The notes below the pieces were generated by a model. The model had not been told where the DNA came from and made no database searches. It worked only from the letters and a program-made list of their open reading frames with translations. The translations under genes were made by a program, and so were the position numbers. 39,540 nt of DNA from Gammaproteobacteria bacterium 39-13 (GTDB taxonomy: Bacteria; Pseudomonadota; Gammaproteobacteria; Berkiellales; Berkiellaceae), in assembly GCA_001898235.1 (NCBI GenBank), contig MKTN01000060.1, positions 1-39,540 of the forward strand, given 5' to 3'. Shown here piece after piece: positions 14,840 through 23,898 of this stretch (its first letter is position 1; the number at the start of each line of letters is the position of its first letter).

Positions 14840-15280
14840 TTATTCAGATTGTCGACGTTGATTAAATAGCTCTATAGCTTGTTGGTTTTCCTTACGTGTT
14901 TCACGATAAGCTTTTTGCTGTAATAGCTTGTGTATCAACTTATTTAAATTTTTAATCTTGCCTTTAATCGCTTCATATTCTTTTAAAAAACGAAAGTGAA
15001 TTGCTTTCAGTTTCTCGATAGCATCATGTTGTAAGTGAATAGCTTTCTCTAATTGAATAAAAAATTCTTGATATTGTCGGTATTGGAATGAGCGAATAGC
15101 ATTGGGTTGATCAGCGACTAATTTTGAGCGGTAATCTGTCAAACAATCTTTTAATAGATGATATTTTTTATATTCTGCATCAATTTTACTTTTGTATTGC
15201 GCACATTTTTCAGCTACTTTTTGTTCTTCTTTTTCAAGCAAGAAACGAAGTTTATTTAAATGATTTAACTTATCCGCCAT
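14840..15280 (-). CDS. fliJ: Flagellar export chaperone/stalk protein FliJ
   Basis: FliJ is a coiled-coil protein that inserts into the FliI hexamer like a rotary stalk and links it to FlhA. The 146-residue product is almost wholly helical and charged, rich in Lys, Gln, Glu and Leu, with a conserved start (LNHLNKLRFLLEKEEQKVAEK). Recognition rests on size, coiled-coil character and position directly after fliI, whose 3' end it overlaps by 11 bases. Confidence 0.88.
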   Translation of the reverse strand: MADKLNHLNKLRFLLEKEEQKVAEKCAQYKSKIDAEYKKYHLLKDCLTDYRSKLVADQPNAIRSFQYRQYQEFFIQLEKAIHLQHDAIEKLKAIHFRFLKEYEAIKGKIKNLNKLIHKLLQQKAYRETRKENQQAIELFNQRRQSE

Positions 15281-16625
15281 TCTTCACCTGAGGCAAAGTG
15301 TGAGAAAAACAATCAAATTCTTTCAAAAGCTTCTTACATGCCTCAAAATCTACTTTAGTATTTGCATCTTGTTGCAAAAACGCATACATGCTATTTTTCT
15401 TTTCCAGAATAAGATCCATCTCTGGATCCGAACCTTTCTGATAAGCGCCTAAAGTAATATAATCAATATTGTGCCGATATTTAATAAAACTTCGTTTAAA
15501 CAATTTAGCAAGACGCTTATGCTCAGCATCAATCACCCGGTCCATCACTCGACTGATTGACTGCTCTAAATCAATGGCAGGATAATGTCCTTCTTCAGCC
15601 AAATGCCGAGAAAGCACAATGTGTCCATCTAAAATACCGCGAGCACAATCGACAACAGGATCTTGAATATCATCGCCTTCTGCTAACACGGTATAAATGC
15701 CTGTGATAGAGCTATTTTGTGTATTGCCGTTACCTGCCCGCTCGATTAACTTAGGGATCTTGGAAAAAACACTAGGTGGATACCCTTTGGCTGTAGGAGG
15801 CTCTCCTAACGCTAACCCTAATTCTCGTAATGCATGTGCATATCGCGTAATAGAATCCATTAACAACAGAACACGTTTATTTTTATTTTTAAAGTGCTCT
15901 GCAATAAAAGTTGCCGTTTCCGCAGCTTTTATTCTTGCTAATGGTGAACTATCAGCAGGGGCAGCAATAATAACTGCTTTTTTAATGGCAGAAGGTCCAA
16001 CGCTTTCTTCAATAAATTCTTTAACTTCCCTTCCGCGTTCACCGACGAGTGAAATTACAATTACATCTGCTTCACTGTATTTTGTTATCATGCCAAGCAA
16101 TATACTTTTTCCTACCCCGGTACCTGCAAATAAACCTACCCTTTGCCCTCTTCCTAAGGTCAGCATACTATTAATGGCCTTAATCCCCACATCTAATGGG
16201 GTGTTAATCAGCGCTCGGTCTAAAGGATTAATCGGATCAAAACGTAAATGGGTAGGTTCTACATCCGTTAGGTTGCCTAAACCATCTAAGGGCACCCCTT
16301 CAGCATCAATCACGCGGCCTAATAGTCCATTGCCCAGGGGAATAGTAGGAAAGATATCAAGTTGTAAAATGCTGCACCCAGGATGTACGCCTTGAATATC
16401 TTCAGAAGTCATCAGGTAAGTTATGTCAGCTCTAAAACCAATTACCTCAGCAATGATTTTATTTTCCGAAACACCCAGTAATTGACAAAGCGACCCGATT
16501 TTAGCTTTGAGCCCAGTCGCCTCAATCATGAAACCAGAAATTTTATGCACCTTTCCACAAACAACAAATGGCTGCCAATCATCGAAGGCATTACTTTTTA
16601 ATTCAAAGGGTTGTTGTTCATTCAT
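15270..16625 (-). CDS. fliI: Flagellum-specific ATPase FliI
   Basis: FliI is the hexameric ATPase of flagellar protein export, related to F1-beta. The 451-residue product shows the P-loop GLFAGTGVGKS (residues 164-174), the catalytic glutamate motif VGERGRE (194-200), Walker B VLLLMDS (252-258) and the export-ATPase motif GEPPTAKGYPPSVFSKIPKL. The length is standard. It overlaps the fliH stop by four bases (ATGA) at its start and fliJ at its end, indicating coupled translation of H-I-J. Confidence 0.98.
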   Translation of the reverse strand: MNEQQPFELKSNAFDDWQPFVVCGKVHKISGFMIEATGLKAKIGSLCQLLGVSENKIIAEVIGFRADITYLMTSEDIQGVHPGCSILQLDIFPTIPLGNGLLGRVIDAEGVPLDGLGNLTDVEPTHLRFDPINPLDRALINTPLDVGIKAINSMLTLGRGQRVGLFAGTGVGKSILLGMITKYSEADVIVISLVGERGREVKEFIEESVGPSAIKKAVIIAAPADSSPLARIKAAETATFIAEHFKNKNKRVLLLMDSITRYAHALRELGLALGEPPTAKGYPPSVFSKIPKLIERAGNGNTQNSSITGIYTVLAEGDDIQDPVVDCARGILDGHIVLSRHLAEEGHYPAIDLEQSISRVMDRVIDAEHKRLAKLFKRSFIKYRHNIDYITLGAYQKGSDPEMDLILEKKNSMYAFLQQDANTKVDFEACKKLLKEFDCFSHTLPQVKNGG

Positions 16626-17266
16626 TCTGCCTGGGTTCCAATTAAAGGACTGACAGATTCACTAATGAGCTTATTTAAAGCATCCCATAAGTTAAATTCT
16701 AAGATTTGTTTATCGGATTCGACCGCAAAACAAAAATTTTCTTTAGATTCATCAATTTCAATGATAATTTGCTTTGCTTTAGCTTTTAAATCAATTTGAT
16801 CAAAAAATGGCGCTATATTCTTAGCCCCAGAGATTTTGAGCTGTGATACATTATTATCAATTAGATCGATTGCTTTGCTAACAATATTTAGCATAATGTC
16901 AGGTTTGAGTGCGATTTGCTCTAGTAATATTTTTTCACAAATCATCGGGACAAACATTAAGCAATCACGTTTTATTTGTTCTAAAAACCGACGTTTATAT
17001 TCAACAAGTTCAGTCAAGGCAACAGAAACAGTTTGCATTTTTTTATTCATTTCCTGCGTTGCCTGCTGCATGCCCGCTTCAAATCCTTTTCGCACAGCCT
17101 CTTGATAAGCAAGTTCGTTTTGACGTTGAAGCTGCTTTTCATCGACATTATTTTTTACTTTAAGTCTCTTTGTAATCGTATGATTTGCGTGAGTTGGGAG
17201 TCCAAATTCAGGAAAAGACCAATCACGTACAGGTTCATTTTCATCAGAAGGTAAGGAACTACTCAT
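16622..17266 (-). CDS. fliH: Flagellar export ATPase regulator FliH
   Basis: FliH dimerises, binds FliI and tethers it to the C-ring. The 214-residue product has a Trp-containing N-terminus (VRDWSFPEFGLP) that resembles the C-ring binding tail, a helical middle with Ala/Gly-x-x-x-Gly-type spacing (GFEAGMQQATQEMNKKMQ) and a C-terminal FliH/HrpE-type domain. It starts on the last base of the fliG stop (TAATG) and overlaps fliI by four bases. Sequence divergence is normal for this family. Confidence 0.9.
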   Translation of the reverse strand: MSSSLPSDENEPVRDWSFPEFGLPTHANHTITKRLKVKNNVDEKQLQRQNELAYQEAVRKGFEAGMQQATQEMNKKMQTVSVALTELVEYKRRFLEQIKRDCLMFVPMICEKILLEQIALKPDIMLNIVSKAIDLIDNNVSQLKISGAKNIAPFFDQIDLKAKAKQIIIEIDESKENFCFAVESDKQILEFNLWDALNKLISESVSPLIGTQAE

Positions 17267-18270
17267 TAAATCATTTCCTCATTCTTCGAACCTAAGACAA
17301 TCTTACCTGCATCCGCTAAGGTTTTGGCAATAGACAATATTTCTTTTTGTGCTTTTTCTACCTCACTAACACGAACAGGACCTTTTACTTCCATGTCATC
17401 TTTCAAAAGCTCGGCAGCGCGTTTTGACATATTTTTGAAAATTTTATTTTTTAATTCTGTATCCGCGGCTTTAAGTGCTACCACTAAAGTCTCGGTTTTA
17501 ATCTCACGTAGTAGGACCTGGATCCCTCTATCATCAATTTTCTTCAGATTGTCGAAGACAAACATTAATTCTTCGATTTGATTAGCAAGATCATCATCCT
17601 TTTCATGTAGCGCTTCCATTAACCCCGATTCAACACTCGCATCAAGATAATTTAAAATATTAGCAGCACACTTAACGCCACCCACCGCTTTAATTTGGGT
17701 AGATTTTGACGAGCCCATTTGTTTTTCCATGATTTTATTCAATTCTTCCAATGCTGCAGGCTGAATAGATTCTTGCATGGATATTCTCATCACTAAATCT
17801 AAACGAATTTTCTCGTCTAAATTCATCAAGACTTCTGCTGCTTGGTCAGATTCAAGATAGCTTAAAATAATCGCTTGAATTTGCGGATGCTCGAAATGGA
17901 TAATCTTGGTAATCGTTTTGGCATCCATCCATTTTAAGGTATCCAACCCCTTGGTATTAGATCCCGATAAAATTTTATCGATAATGGTAGTTGCTTTGTC
18001 TTCACCAAGCGCATCAATTAATACTTTTCGAATTTGTTCGTCTTTATTCAGACCGATACTAGTAATACTTTCTGTATCAGTAATAAAATCATCATAAACA
18101 GTATGGACAGTTTTTAGTTCAACCTTTTCTAGGTTAACCATGGCCATGCCTAGTTTTTGTACTTCTTTAGGCCCCAAATATTTCAGCATTTTGGCAGCAT
18201 CTTCTGATTTTAAGCTCATCAGAAAGATTGCAGCTCTTTCAAGGGATGTGCTTTCAGGAGCTTTTTTCAT
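17266..18270 (-). CDS. fliG: Flagellar motor switch protein FliG
   Basis: FliG is the torque-transmitting switch protein binding FliF, FliM and MotA. Using the ATG at 18270 (GGA seven bases upstream) it has 334 residues; an in-frame TTG at 18282 is less likely. The N domain begins SLERAAIFLMSLKSEDAAKM. The conserved EHPQ motif is near residues 127-130, and the C domain has DDMEVKGPVRVSEVEKAQKE with the charged residues that contact the stator. It overlaps the end of fliF by 17 bases. Confidence 0.97.
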   Translation of the reverse strand: MKKAPESTSLERAAIFLMSLKSEDAAKMLKYLGPKEVQKLGMAMVNLEKVELKTVHTVYDDFITDTESITSIGLNKDEQIRKVLIDALGEDKATTIIDKILSGSNTKGLDTLKWMDAKTITKIIHFEHPQIQAIILSYLESDQAAEVLMNLDEKIRLDLVMRISMQESIQPAALEELNKIMEKQMGSSKSTQIKAVGGVKCAANILNYLDASVESGLMEALHEKDDDLANQIEELMFVFDNLKKIDDRGIQVLLREIKTETLVVALKAADTELKNKIFKNMSKRAAELLKDDMEVKGPVRVSEVEKAQKEILSIAKTLADAGKIVLGSKNEEMI

Positions 18271-19909
18271 TTTCAATTCCAACCCATTGTTTAATTACTT
18301 GCGCTGCCTTTTTGGGATCGTCATTGATCAATTCTTTTATTTTAATATTGTATTCACTTTCATTAAGCTTTCTGTTTTTATTATCTAACTTTTCCGTCTC
18401 TTCTTGCGTTTCAAGATCTTTCAAGAATTTCTTTTTGATGCTTGAAATATTGGTTAAATTCTTAACAATCGGTCTTAGTACGACTAAAATAAGGGTGAAA
18501 AACACAATAGCTGCGAGCACTTGCTTCACAATACCCATTAACATAGGATTTTCAAAAAAGCTAGGCTTTGGTAGATTTTCAATAGGCTCAGCTTGAGCGA
18601 AAGAAGAGTTAATAATCGTTACTCTATCGCCTCTTTCCTTATCATAACCAATTGCATCTCTGACCAATTTTTCAATTTTAGCTACGTCTTGATCAGTAAG
18701 CGGTGTCTTAACAGCCTTTCCATTTTCATCATAGGAAACCTTGTCATCAACTACCACAGCAACAGATAGTCTTACCAATTTTCCTGGAATATTAGATTGA
18801 TGCTTAATTTGGCGATCAATTTCATAATTTCTCGTTGCTTGCTTGTTAATACTCATTGCTGTAGGTAATTGAGCGCCTTGCCCTTTAGCGCCTGGAATGG
18901 ATGGTACTGAAGACTTAGGAGGTGCCGCCGGTTGTGGTTGTGCTTGCCCTGGTGTTGGCGGTTGATTAGACATGGTACCAGGAATACCGCTTGCATTATC
19001 TTCATTTAAAGACTTTTGAATGTCGGATAAGCGTTCGCTGCGAATAGCTGTATTTTTGGGATCGAAATTTTCAGTTGTTTCTTCGACTGAAGTAAAATCA
19101 AGCGAAGCTGTTACTTCTGCCTTTACTCTGTCGTAACCTAACCAAGGTGACAATAAATCTTGGATCCTTTGAGCATAAATTTTTTCTAGTTTATGGGTGT
19201 AATCTAATTGCTTGGCCGCTGCTGTTAGCGTATCGTCACCAGCAGAAGACAACAATTTACCATTTTGATCTATCACGGTGACATTTTGCGCTGATAACCC
19301 TTGGATACTTGATGCAACCAAATGTGTAATCGCTGCAACTTGATCAGATTCTAATTTATAGCCACCGTAAATATCTACAAACACTGAGGCACTCGGTTCT
19401 TTTTTATCTTTTAAAAAAGTAGTTTGCTTAGGAACGGCTAAATGCACCCTCGCAGATTTAATATTTTCTATTGAAGAAATGGTCTTTTCTAGCTCCCCTT
19501 GTAATGCTCTAATATAACGCGCACGTTCTAGTAATTGGCTATTACCGAAAACTGAGTCTTTATCTAAAAGTTCAAATCCATTCCCAGAGCTATTGGGGAT
19601 CCCCTGACTTGCAAGCTTTATCCGTGCTTCTTGAATTTTTGAGGCATCTACCAACACAAGCCCTGTTTTTTCGTCTAATTTATAGGCAATATTTGAGCGT
19701 TGCAACGCATCAACTACATCACCTGAATCTTTAGTATTTAGCTGATTATACAAAGGAGCGAAATCTGGTGTCCGTGACCAGAGCACAACATAAACACCCA
19801 AAGCAATACTTGCAGCAATGCCAACAAGTAGCGTGAGCTGCTTTGCCAATGGAAGTTCAAAAAATCCTTCTGCAGGATTACCTTTTAATTCAAGTGCTCT
19901 TTCTACCAT
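18254..19909 (-). CDS. fliF: Flagellar MS-ring protein FliF
   Basis: FliF builds the MS ring and the base of the rod. The 551-residue product has a transmembrane helix at residues about 27-44, ring-building motifs (e.g. ASQGIPNSSGNGFELLD and SARVHLAVPKQTTFL), a Pro/Gln-rich loop (about 310-340), a second transmembrane segment (about 461-485) and a C-terminal FliG-binding tail ending AAQVIKQWVGIEN. Length is typical. fliE lies ten bases upstream and fliG overlaps its end. Confidence 0.97.
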   Translation of the reverse strand: MVERALELKGNPAEGFFELPLAKQLTLLVGIAASIALGVYVVLWSRTPDFAPLYNQLNTKDSGDVVDALQRSNIAYKLDEKTGLVLVDASKIQEARIKLASQGIPNSSGNGFELLDKDSVFGNSQLLERARYIRALQGELEKTISSIENIKSARVHLAVPKQTTFLKDKKEPSASVFVDIYGGYKLESDQVAAITHLVASSIQGLSAQNVTVIDQNGKLLSSAGDDTLTAAAKQLDYTHKLEKIYAQRIQDLLSPWLGYDRVKAEVTASLDFTSVEETTENFDPKNTAIRSERLSDIQKSLNEDNASGIPGTMSNQPPTPGQAQPQPAAPPKSSVPSIPGAKGQGAQLPTAMSINKQATRNYEIDRQIKHQSNIPGKLVRLSVAVVVDDKVSYDENGKAVKTPLTDQDVAKIEKLVRDAIGYDKERGDRVTIINSSFAQAEPIENLPKPSFFENPMLMGIVKQVLAAIVFFTLILVVLRPIVKNLTNISSIKKKFLKDLETQEETEKLDNKNRKLNESEYNIKIKELINDDPKKAAQVIKQWVGIENEKSS

Positions 19910-19919
19910 TTAACGCCTC

Positions 19920-20243
19920 TCACACAGGCATATTCATAATTTCTTGATACGCACTCACAATACGGTTACGTACCTGAGCCATTGCTTGCAAAGAAATATT
20001 TGATTTTTGCAAGGCGACCATCACTGATGATAAACTGATCCCTTCTTCGCCAGCTTCAAATCTCGTTGCAAGATTTTCTGCTTCTTGCTGATATTGATTC
20101 ACTTTAGCGATAGCATCTTTTAACAATGTGCCAAATTCATTTTTATCGTCCTTAGACTCTACAAAAAATGTATCTAGCCCTTTTGCTTGCGTTGCTAAAG
20201 CTTTCATTTCTAACATCAATTTATTTGCATCAATCTCACTCAT
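19920..20243 (-). CDS. fliE: Flagellar hook-basal body protein FliE
   Basis: FliE connects the MS ring to the rod. With the ATG at 20243 (AGGA seven bases upstream) the product has 107 residues, the normal size; an upstream in-frame TTG at 20273 would overlap fleR and lacks a site. The C-terminal half carries the family pattern SSVMVALQKSNISLQAMAQV followed by RNRIVSAYQEIMNMPV. The gene begins the fliE-J string immediately after fleR, so read-through from the fleSR promoter is likely. Confidence 0.95.
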   Translation of the reverse strand: MSEIDANKLMLEMKALATQAKGLDTFFVESKDDKNEFGTLLKDAIAKVNQYQQEAENLATRFEAGEEGISLSSVMVALQKSNISLQAMAQVRNRIVSAYQEIMNMPV

Positions 20244-20259
20244 TATCGCTTCCTTAGCT

Positions 20260-21567
20260 CTATGGTAGAGCAATACCCATTTTTTTCATCCGAGATAATT
20301 TGTTTCGTAATGTCCTTGCACTAATGCCCAATTTTTCGGCGCAAATATTTCGATTGCCTTTTGATTCTTCTAATACTTTTAAAATTAAATCATTTTCTTT
20401 ATCTGTTAATTGCTCTGCAAGCTCTAAATGGGATGATGTCGCTTCTTCAATTGCTACTGCTTTTTCATCAAAGATAATATGATTTTCTGTTATCGCATTG
20501 CCATTTGAGAAAATAATCGCTCTTTGGATAACATTTTGTAGCTCACGAATGTTCCCCGGCCATGAATGTGATAATAATTTAGTTTTAGCAGAGAGTGACA
20601 ATTCCACTAAAATTCCTTGGGCATATTTTCCAACAAAATATTCTGACAATGGTATAATATCTGCTTGGCGCTGTCGCAAAGGTGGTATATGTAACGGAAA
20701 AACGTTCAACCGGAAATAAAGATCTTGTCTGAAATTGCCTGCTTCAATTTCTTTAGATAGCACTCGATTCGTCGTTGCAATGATCCGAATATCTAACTTG
20801 ATGAGTTTTTTGCCACCTAATCTTTCCACTTCTCTTTCTTGCAATACCCGTAAAAGCTTTGCTTGCAAGGTTAAAGGCATTTCTGAGATTTCGTCTAATA
20901 AGATTGTGCCCAAATTACCTTGTTCTAGTTTGCCTTCGGTGGTTTGATATGCACCGGTAAAAGCTCCTTTTTCATAACCAAATAAAATTGCTTCTAACAT
21001 ATTATCTGGAATAGCCGCACAATTAATGGCAACAAATGGATTATCCTTTCTTACAGAATTATCATGAATGAATTTGGCAAATATTTCCTTTCCAGTACCA
21101 CTTTCGCCGCTGATAAGTACCGAAGCATCGCTTCCTGCAACCTGAGAAGCAAGACCTATAAGTTGTTTTGTTTTATCATCAAGATGTACGATATTATCAC
21201 TTGTTGTGACAGGTTTAATCACTTGATTAATTTTGCAAATAAGCTGCTCGGCATCAAATGGTTTAGTAATATAATCCATTGCTCCGCTTTGTATTGCCAT
21301 AACCGCATCTGAAATTTTTCCATATGCAGTCATTAAAATGACAGCAACAGTATAAAAATTCTTTTTAATATTTGCTAGCAATTCAAGACCATTGGTCTTG
21401 CCCAAATTAATATCGCTTACTACAACTTGAAAATGCTTTTCTTTCATCTGCTGTAGTGCACTTTCAGCACTTAGCGCAAAATCAACATTAAACCCTGCAT
21501 TTTGCAACGTTATTTTTAGTGCTTCAAGTAAATCTTTATCATCTTCAACAATAAGAATATTGTTCAC
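20260..21567 (-). CDS. fleR: Sigma-54-dependent response regulator FleR
   Basis: FleR is an NtrC-type activator of sigma-54 flagellar promoters, phosphorylated by FleS. The 435-residue protein has a receiver domain (residues 1-115; phospho-acceptor D52 in VVVSDINLG, Thr80, Lys102), an AAA+ domain with Walker A GESGTGKE (154-161), GAFTGA loop (201-206) and Walker B ILLDE, and a Fis-type helix-turn-helix (about 400-428, EKLGISARTLRNKL). All catalytic parts are intact. It starts with GTG at 21567, supported by AAGGA eight bases upstream and the N-terminal receiver sequence NNILIVEDDKDLL. fleS is four bases upstream. Confidence 0.94.
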   Translation of the reverse strand: MNNILIVEDDKDLLEALKITLQNAGFNVDFALSAESALQQMKEKHFQVVVSDINLGKTNGLELLANIKKNFYTVAVILMTAYGKISDAVMAIQSGAMDYITKPFDAEQLICKINQVIKPVTTSDNIVHLDDKTKQLIGLASQVAGSDASVLISGESGTGKEIFAKFIHDNSVRKDNPFVAINCAAIPDNMLEAILFGYEKGAFTGAYQTTEGKLEQGNLGTILLDEISEMPLTLQAKLLRVLQEREVERLGGKKLIKLDIRIIATTNRVLSKEIEAGNFRQDLYFRLNVFPLHIPPLRQRQADIIPLSEYFVGKYAQGILVELSLSAKTKLLSHSWPGNIRELQNVIQRAIIFSNGNAITENHIIFDEKAVAIEEATSSHLELAEQLTDKENDLILKVLEESKGNRNICAEKLGISARTLRNKLSRMKKMGIALP

Positions 21568-21571
21568 ACTG

Positions 21572-22591
21572 TTAATCCTTTAGCATGGGGATCATCACGG
21601 CAATTTTAGTATATTGCGCTACTTCAGATTCTATCGTTAATCTCCCCTGATGTGCTTCAATAACAGATCTTGCTATAGAGAGCCCCAATCCATTTCCAGT
21701 ATCTTTTGTCGAGTAAAATCCTTTCATCACTTTTGCAATAACATCTTGCGACATCCCTTGCCCATTATCGATAACTTCTATAATGAGGTTTTCTTCCTTT
21801 TTAAATAACTTAATATCAATTTTATCGTTTGTAGCACTAGCATGTACCGCGTTATCAACAATATTATTGAAGGCTCCCCTGAGGGATTGCCTGTTTCCCC
21901 ATACATAACAAGTCTCAACATCATTTGCTTGATAAAAATTCAATTCAACATCAGGATGTAATGCTTTAAAATCTTCTGATATGCAAAGCATATCTGCAGC
22001 AAGATCAAATTTCTCCAGCAGCACTTCACCGCCTTTATAAACTAATAAGACTTCTTCTATTTGCTGCTTAATGAATACTAATTGATTCATAATACGATGC
22101 TGATACTTCTTGATATCATCAATAGAAATGTTATCTAATCCCAAATTAGAGACATATAGCATGGCGGTTGATAACGGTGTTCGCAGTTGGTGTGCTAAGG
22201 CAGCTGAAAGCTTTCCGATAGAATCAATTTTTTCTAAGGTGATCTTTGATTCGTTATCTTTTTTCAACTCAGATTCATCTAATAATAATACTATTTGACC
22301 CTTTCTATCTGGTAAAGCTTGAGTTTTTAAAACAATATGTTTTCCTGATTGACTAAAAATATAATGTCCATTATCAGAAATACCTTTCACATTCTTTTTA
22401 AGTGCTGTCTCCCAGCGTGCATTTATCGCTGTGAAGTCAAACAATTCACAGGCGATATTATTGGCATGCAAAATAACGCCATTGACGTCAATGATGACAA
22501 TCCCTGCCGGAATAGCCTCTAACCATTCGGTTATTTCAGGCTTCTCTGGCAACACTTGCGCTTTTTTATGTAAAACAGTTTCTGAATACAT
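21572..22591 (-). CDS. fleS: Sensor histidine kinase FleS
   Basis: FleS is the cytoplasmic kinase partner of FleR. The 339-residue protein has no transmembrane segment. It has an N-terminal PAS-like domain (about 20-110, PAGIVIIDVNGVILHANN), a HisKA helix with ALAHQLRTPLSTAM (phospho-His 134) and a HATPase domain with N box NNIVDNA (242-248), G1 box DNGQGM (275-280) and G2 box GNGLGLSIA (299-307). A strong sigma-54 promoter lies 37 bases upstream. No clear Shine-Dalgarno precedes the ATG at 22591, so the start is less certain than the gene. Confidence 0.93.
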   Translation of the reverse strand: MYSETVLHKKAQVLPEKPEITEWLEAIPAGIVIIDVNGVILHANNIACELFDFTAINARWETALKKNVKGISDNGHYIFSQSGKHIVLKTQALPDRKGQIVLLLDESELKKDNESKITLEKIDSIGKLSAALAHQLRTPLSTAMLYVSNLGLDNISIDDIKKYQHRIMNQLVFIKQQIEEVLLVYKGGEVLLEKFDLAADMLCISEDFKALHPDVELNFYQANDVETCYVWGNRQSLRGAFNNIVDNAVHASATNDKIDIKLFKKEENLIIEVIDNGQGMSQDVIAKVMKGFYSTKDTGNGLGLSIARSVIEAHQGRLTIESEVAQYTKIAVMIPMLKD

Positions 22592-22627
22592 GAGATTATC
22601 AACTTAGATAAAATATTACTTGAGATC

Positions 22628-22643
22628 AGCAAAATGCATGCCA
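22628..22643 (-). promoter_or_regulatory. Sigma-54 (RpoN) promoter of fleSR
   Basis: The minus strand reads TGGCATG-CATT-TTGCT, with GG and GC separated by exactly ten bases, an excellent match to the RpoN consensus TGGCACG-N4-TTGCA. It lies in the fleQ-fleS gap; transcription would start about 25 bases before the fleS ATG. In Pseudomonas fleSR is a FleQ- and RpoN-dependent second-tier operon, and the arrangement here fits that model. Confidence 0.8.
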
Positions 22644-22709
22644 TATTTTTTCTACTGCAAAATCAAATAGATAGGATTAAACTCAAACTTCAGTCAAAAT
22701 AATGGCAGT

Positions 22710-23738
22710 TTATTTTTCAATATTGAACTTTCTCATTTTTTCAATAAGGGTTGTGCGACGCATCCCTAATTTATCAGCGGCATGAGAAACGATGCCGTTA
22801 GTTTTATCTAAAGCATCTTTGATAAATTTAAGTTCAATATGATGCAATAATTCTCTTAAATTGACGTCTTGTGTTTCATTAAAGTGATTACCTAGCAATA
22901 ATTCTGATACGGAAGCTTCGCTTGGCTGAGAGACTGGTATTTCTTGTTTAATGGACTGATTCTGGTATTTTTCAGGTAAATGCTCGACTTCAACTGTTTG
23001 ATTTGGATAAAGCACAATTAATCTTTCAATAAGGTTAGAAAGCTCTCTAATATTACCATTCCATTTACATTTTCTTAAAGATTCTATCGCACCTCGAGAT
23101 AATTTTATCGAAGCGCCCAAATCTTCTTGAAATCGATTGATCAGATCATTGATCAGAGTAGGAATATCTTCCATTCTTTCCCTGAGACTTGGCATTTCAA
23201 TGGGGAAAACATTTAAACGATAAAATAGATCTTCCCTGAAATTTCCCTTCACAATTTCTTCTTCAAGGTTTCGATGTGTTGCTGCAATAATTCTGACATC
23301 TACCCTAGAAGATTTATTGCTACCAACACGTTCAAAGATTTTCTCTTGGATGACTCGAAGGATCTTCACCTGCATCACCAGCGGCATATCACCGATTTCA
23401 TCTAAAAATATCGTGCCACCTTGCGCCATTTCAAAGCGGCCCATGCGCGAGGTAATGGCGCCTGTAAAAGCACCTTTCTCATGGCCAAATAATTCGCTTT
23501 CAAGTAATTCTGTCGGAATAGCGCCACAGTTCACAGGAACAAAGGGTTTATGCTTTCGGTTAGAAAGTGCATGGATAAGTCGACCAGCAATTTCTTTGCC
23601 TGTGCCAGATTCTCCTGTAATCAAGACATTGACATCAGTCATGCAAACTTGCTGAATAATTTTCTTAATTTGCGCAATTTTAGGACTATTACCACTGATC
23701 CCAACTGATGCAACACTGCTCGTTGTTTCTTCTATCAT
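22710..23738 (-). CDS. fleQ: FleQ-type sigma-54 activator lacking the N-terminal domain
   Basis: This is the probable master activator of the flagellar hierarchy. The 342-residue protein has only an AAA+ domain (Walker A GESGTGKE 42-49, GAFTGA 89-94, Walker B TIFLDEIGDM 109-118, and FREDLFYRLNVFPIEMPSLR near 168-187) and a Fis-type helix-turn-helix (about 302-340, AADKLGMRRTTLIEKM). Close similarity to FleQ is clear from ELFGHEKGAFTGAITSR and RLNVFPIEM. Pseudomonas FleQ is about 490 residues; the N-terminal FleQ/receiver-like domain (about 130-140 residues) is absent, and the 160 bases upstream are too short to hold it. The c-di-GMP motif KExxxRN reads KEIAGRL. A sigma-70-like promoter lies upstream. 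Confidence 0.88.
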   Translation of the reverse strand: MIEETTSSVASVGISGNSPKIAQIKKIIQQVCMTDVNVLITGESGTGKEIAGRLIHALSNRKHKPFVPVNCGAIPTELLESELFGHEKGAFTGAITSRMGRFEMAQGGTIFLDEIGDMPLVMQVKILRVIQEKIFERVGSNKSSRVDVRIIAATHRNLEEEIVKGNFREDLFYRLNVFPIEMPSLRERMEDIPTLINDLINRFQEDLGASIKLSRGAIESLRKCKWNGNIRELSNLIERLIVLYPNQTVEVEHLPEKYQNQSIKQEIPVSQPSEASVSELLLGNHFNETQDVNLRELLHHIELKFIKDALDKTNGIVSHAADKLGMRRTTLIEKMRKFNIEK

Positions 23739-23820
23739 AGTAACCCTGTGTCCTCACTTCTTAGAGCCTGCCTTACTGTAAGTAAGAGATGCTAAGATTA
23801 TTTTCAGAATGCCTAGTTAA

Positions 23821-23850
23821 CTAATAGTTCTAGAACACAAAGTCTGTCAA
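23821..23850 (-). promoter_or_regulatory. Putative sigma-70 promoter of fleQ
   Basis: On the minus strand TTGACA (23845-23850) is followed after 18 bases by TATTAG (23821-23826), four of six matches to the -10 consensus. A direct repeat of GTCAA (plus strand 23846-23850 and 23857-23861, one helical turn apart) overlaps the -35 and could be an operator. The site leaves a leader of roughly 75 bases before the fleQ ATG. FleQ as a first-tier gene is expected to use sigma-70. Confidence 0.4.
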
Positions 23851-23898
23851 ATTTTCGTCAACAAGAAGTGTCAGTTTATGATCACTAAGCTATGAAGC

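Noticed and set aside
15697..16395. 232-codon plus-strand open frame
   Set aside because: It lies wholly antisense to fliI, whose conserved motifs fix the coding strand; the plus-strand product has no recognisable features.
23846..23861. Direct repeat of GTCAA in the fleQ promoter as a FleQ box
   Set aside because: The halves are in direct rather than inverted orientation, unlike the FleQ consensus; noted only as a possible operator.
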